Assembly: GCA_000149265.1 (NCBI GenBank)
Contig: CH003244.1
Location: 678,432-742,431 of the forward strand
DNA: 64,000 bases
Direction of reading: 5' to 3'
Origin: Ciona savignyi
Lineage: Eukaryota; Chordata; Ascidiacea; Phlebobranchia; Cionidae
Positions 62,901-64,000 of this stretch are shown here, in pieces; the first letter of the stretch is position 1; each line of letters begins with the position of its first letter. The notes under the pieces were generated by a model. The model was not told where the DNA came from. It saw nothing but the letters and a program-made list of their open reading frames with translations, and ran no database searches. A program made the position numbers and the translations under genes.

Positions 62901-63139
62901 TTTCCCTTTCCATGCACCTTCCGAATGCACCTACAAGTTGTATAAATCGACTAAAAAATAAAGATATAAAGTAGTAAACTCATTTTTAACCCCAGTGTTA
63001 AAAACATCAGCTATTTAACAGATAACTGGGCTGTACTCAGTTACTTACCAGGTTTAGGGCCGTAAAAAGACATGAGGTTGAACCCAAGATCCATAATTCC
63101 ACTGACCACAGACTCCCAACCATTTCGGCAGTTTTTTAC
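50980..63139 (-). CDS. FANCI: FANCI, Fanconi anaemia ID complex subunit, 3' part
   Basis: Partner of FANCD2 in the clamp monoubiquitinated during interstrand-crosslink repair. Nineteen exons are visible, high to low: 63139-63049, 62930-62742, 62683-62625, 62136-61994, 61385-61253, 60822-60617, 60219-60084, 59389-59261, 58553-58432, 58173-58016, 57370-57209 (low end uncertain), 56766-56613, 55418-55320, 54918-54728, 54025-53817, 53346-53109, 52977-52835, 52367-52173, 51231-50980 (stop TGA). They give 1002 residues in one frame, against roughly 970 for the matching human part. Recognisable segments: LGFNLMSFYGPK; RDSLILVLRKLL with the ubiquitin-acceptor lysine (codon 62010-62008); an SQ/TQ cluster just after it; AVSGFLLIVQNF; LLCLEILQTLSQRCFTQQAEVR; KNNITASLVLSIYSTLIEYN; and the C-terminal FAIEQQENSLILLGKRAKV and TTTRDFRIKNDI. 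About 350 N-terminal residues lie beyond the window. Introns are rich in SINE and hAT insertions. The C-terminus appears to lack the lysine-rich tail of vertebrate FANCI. Confidence 0.92.
51350..51603 (+). repeat. SINE copy with an internal deletion, last FANCI intron
   Basis: Starts with the tRNA-like head (gccggttagtctggcggttaagt, then ttgcaggtgcgaaact). It lacks about 50 bases of the body (ggacattgcctgaaccc region) and then continues through gggttctaccaaatt, cgcgaggtaatctgac and ggaataaacatgaata to a tatcctatcc tail. Confidence 0.85.
52057..52164 (+). repeat. 5'-truncated SINE next to a FANCI 5' splice site
   Basis: Contains cccaacgatgggcgcgaggtgatctgacgattgcc, tgttaacccccttggttttcccat and a worn tatcc-type tail (aatcctgttcaatcctatt). 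The tail stops about eight bases from the donor at 52172 of the FANCI exon 52173-52367, which is read on the opposite strand. Confidence 0.8.
54540..54716 (+). repeat. 5'-truncated SINE next to a second FANCI 5' splice site
   Basis: Contains cacccagcggattaatgggttctaccaaatt, aatagctccggtaa, gggcgccaggtaatctgacgattgcc and a tatcctatcctatt tail. The tail ends about eleven bases from the donor at 54727 of the minus-strand exon 54728-54918. Confidence 0.85.
55519..56227 (+). repeat. SINE copy split by a hAT insertion
   Basis: The head (acaggtcagtctagtggttaagt) lies at 55519-55540 and the remaining body (gattaacattgcctgaatccagtggcttaatgggttctac to tatcctat) at 56041-56227. The two parts are separated by a 492-base element with its own terminal inverted repeats. 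Confidence 0.85.
55541..56032. mobile_element. hAT MITE inserted in a SINE, perfect 8-base TSD
   Basis: Terminal inverted repeats cagcggttcccaaact at the left and agtttgggaaccgctg at the right are exact over 16 bases. A further GC-rich block inside (ggcgccgcgg / ggcgccgcc) is also roughly inverted. Flanking 8-mers ggttaagt (55533-55540 and 56033-56040) are identical and are part of the SINE sequence. An 8-base duplication with cagnggttc-type ends is the hAT superfamily signature. The 492-base element has no transposase frame and must have been moved in trans. Confidence 0.9.
56288..56557. mobile_element. Short hAT element with 8-base TSD
   Basis: Left end cagtggttctcaaact, right end agtttgagaaacgctg, forming 16-base inverted repeats with two mismatches. 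Identical 8-mers gcctatag flank it (56280-56287 and 56558-56565). It is 270 bases, without coding capacity. It lies in the FANCI intron just below the exon at 56613. Confidence 0.85.
57437..57705 (-). pseudogene. Fossil duplicate of a FANCI exon and its intron
   Basis: Diverged copy of about 56575-56925, which holds the real exon 56613-56766. Shared landmarks in the same order: caaaaatataaa(a/g)tt, gagaaaaatgcaccatgtactaatgtatg against agaaaaacgtaccatgtactgatgtagg, tgagctgaaagcac against tgagatgaaagcac, gaaagttaa/aaaagttaag, tgcccagtcc against tgctcagtcc, and aactacaactttat against aattacaactttat. The middle of the exon is deleted and an in-frame stop is present in the copy, so it is not a functional exon. 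The real exon 57370-57209 lies between the two copies. Confidence 0.75.
57820..57985 (+). repeat. Degenerate SINE copy
   Basis: Follows SINE order with many changes: ccttgggcaattgagcagtttaatgagttttac, then aacccaactgtggacatgaagacgtaatctgatgattg, ttttcccaaccatcaggataaatatgggcatctt. It lies just below the FANCI exon 58016-58173. Confidence 0.55.
58627..58712 (-). repeat. Truncated reverse SINE 3' fragment
   Basis: aggatatttatgtttattcctatgaatg followed by gggcgttaacaggtaatcgtcggataaccc is the reverse complement of the SINE 3' third. It sits directly beside a longer reverse copy (58721-59002), so two insertions are adjacent. Confidence 0.6.
58721..59002 (-). repeat. Full-length reverse SINE
   Basis: Reverse complement of the whole element: tail aggataggatattcatgtttatcccc-type end, cgtaagatcacttcgtcccaccg, ggagctattgcagtgtgttatg, attagaacccattaatccgctgggttcaggcaat, gtgccttggtcaagg, and head gaacctgcaaccctttagctgaaaggcgacgcacttaaccactagactaacc. 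It is well preserved and useful for a consensus. Confidence 0.85.
59040..59185 (+). repeat. Degenerate SINE copy
   Basis: Diverged but ordered landmarks: aaatggtttctgctaaaattgaa, actgcaatagatctaggaacccgatagtgggtacgggataatcttataattg, then ttcacggttttcc. It lies about 75 bases below the donor of the FANCI exon 59261-59389. Confidence 0.5.
60393..60576 (-). repeat. Reverse SINE, 5' two thirds
   Basis: Reverse complement of the SINE body and head: ggagctattacagtatgttgtgtatgattcagacgttcc, ctgggttcagacaatgtctactaagtgccttgtccaagg, and tacctacaaccatttggctgaatgaaaggcaatgcactaacccacccagctaa. The 3' tail third is missing. Confidence 0.75.
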
Positions 63140-63243
63140 CTTTTAAATCAAAATTGCCAAGATTATTAATCGTCTCTCTACTGCAAAAACAATATGAAAT
63201 TTATGAAAAATTTGTTTTTCTTTTATAATATGTTACTCTACAG

Positions 63244-63627
63244 CAGTGGTTCTTAACCTTTTCGGTACCGCGCCTCCCTTGCGCGATAAATGTCAATTTA
63301 CGCCCCCAACTTTAAATACAAAAATACAATTTCAATTACATTTTTATTAAGAATCACCAATCAGTAAGATACTTGACATTGTTTTTTTGGCAACTAGCTC
63401 TTTTATACGTGGTTTAATCCCAGAGAGTGCACACCGCAAGTCTCCTTCAACTTTCAGCTTGTTTCTATACTTGGTTTTGATGGCAACTAGTGTAGAAAAT
63501 GTGGATTCACAAAGATAAGTTAATCCGAACACGAAGTGCTTGGGTAGAAATAAGGGCTTGCACCCCCCTAAAAATTTCTGTACGCCCCCCTGGGGAGGCA
63601 TGCCCCCCCCCCGGTTAAGAACCACTG
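63244..63627 (-). mobile_element. hAT element remnant with transposase C-terminal fragment
   Basis: Ends cagtggttcttaacc and ggttaagaaccactg are perfect 15-base inverted repeats. Flanking 8-mers ctctacag (63236-63243) and ctctacgg (63628-63635) differ at one position. On the minus strand an open frame (63347-63625) includes TYLCESTFSTLVAIKTKYRN followed by a block ending in a conserved IKPRI-like motif. I recognise this as the C-terminal dimerisation region of ZBED5/FAM200-type hAT transposases. The rest of the transposase is absent, so this is an internally deleted, non-autonomous derivative. It lies in FANCI intron sequence just upstream of the exon ending at 63139. Confidence 0.85.
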
Positions 63628-63639
63628 CTCTACGGGATT

Positions 63640-64000
63640 AATGATTTACTCAAAAACTTGCAATTTTGAGAGTTTTGGTCGTAAAGCTTCAGTCTATGTT
63701 TAACAAAAAAGATTGTAACACTTCCATTTTATGTTTTTTGTATATAAAGCAATTTTCATTTAAAAAAAATAACTATATAAAGAAATAATTCTCAGTAGAG
63801 CTTTACATCAATTAACTTTTAACCAATTTCTTGCCAGATAATAACTAAAAAAAGAAACAGGAACTGATTTGTGTGTGACCAAACAAAAAAGAAATATGTT
63901 ACTGAAAAATACCTTTTACAAATTGTATATAATGTATGTAACTTTCTTGTCACTCTTGAACAAACAGCAATGAACAATTTAAGGAATTTAGATTTTTATG
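63640..64000. other. FANCI intron sequence at the window edge
   Basis: AT-rich sequence with no exon that fits the phase-0 acceptor at 63139. The remaining N-terminal exons of FANCI must lie to the right of the window. Confidence 0.5.

Noticed and set aside
1-64000. CRISPR arrays, operons or a multi-gene defence-like system
   Set aside because: The window is intron-containing eukaryotic DNA. Its tandem arrays have no spacers of unique sequence, and the four genes are unrelated, well-known single genes.

Overview
The window looks like a compact, AT-rich eukaryotic nuclear locus from an invertebrate chordate, most likely a Ciona-type tunicate (inference). Genes are split into many short exons by introns of a few hundred bases. 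The proteins are clearly related to vertebrate ones, and the window shows single genes for families that vertebrates carry as paralogues (adducins; BTRC/FBXW11). A tRNA-derived SINE and short hAT elements are scattered through introns. Two runs of N are assembly gaps (24005-24104 and 38051-38880). I assembled all gene models by hand from splice sites, reading phase and remembered family sequences.

Layout. (1) 2313-14456, plus strand: a complete 18-exon major vault protein gene (873 residues). (2) 17842-31509, plus strand: a complete adducin gene, about 17 core exons (727 residues), ending in the lysine-rich MARCKS-related tail, with two or three candidate alternative exons. (3) 36037-49347, plus strand: a beta-TrCP (BTRC/FBXW11) gene with an F-box and seven WD40 repeats. 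One exon, for the dimerisation segment, is missing and probably lies in the 830-base gap. (4) 63139-50980, minus strand: the 3' nineteen exons (1002 residues) of FANCI, running off the right edge. It keeps the monoubiquitination lysine and the adjacent SQ/TQ cluster. BTRC and FANCI are tail to tail.

The four genes belong to unrelated pathways (vault particle, membrane skeleton, SCF ubiquitin ligase, DNA crosslink repair), so nothing suggests functional clustering. I found no convincing new multi-gene system. The unusual content is structural: a fossil duplicate of a FANCI exon; a hAT element inserted in a SINE with an 8-base target duplication; a hAT remnant that still encodes the C-terminal end of a transposase; an adducin minisatellite built from copies of its own splice acceptor; a candidate 6-base microexon; a GC-AG intron; and SINE tails ending about ten bases from two FANCI 5' splice sites.
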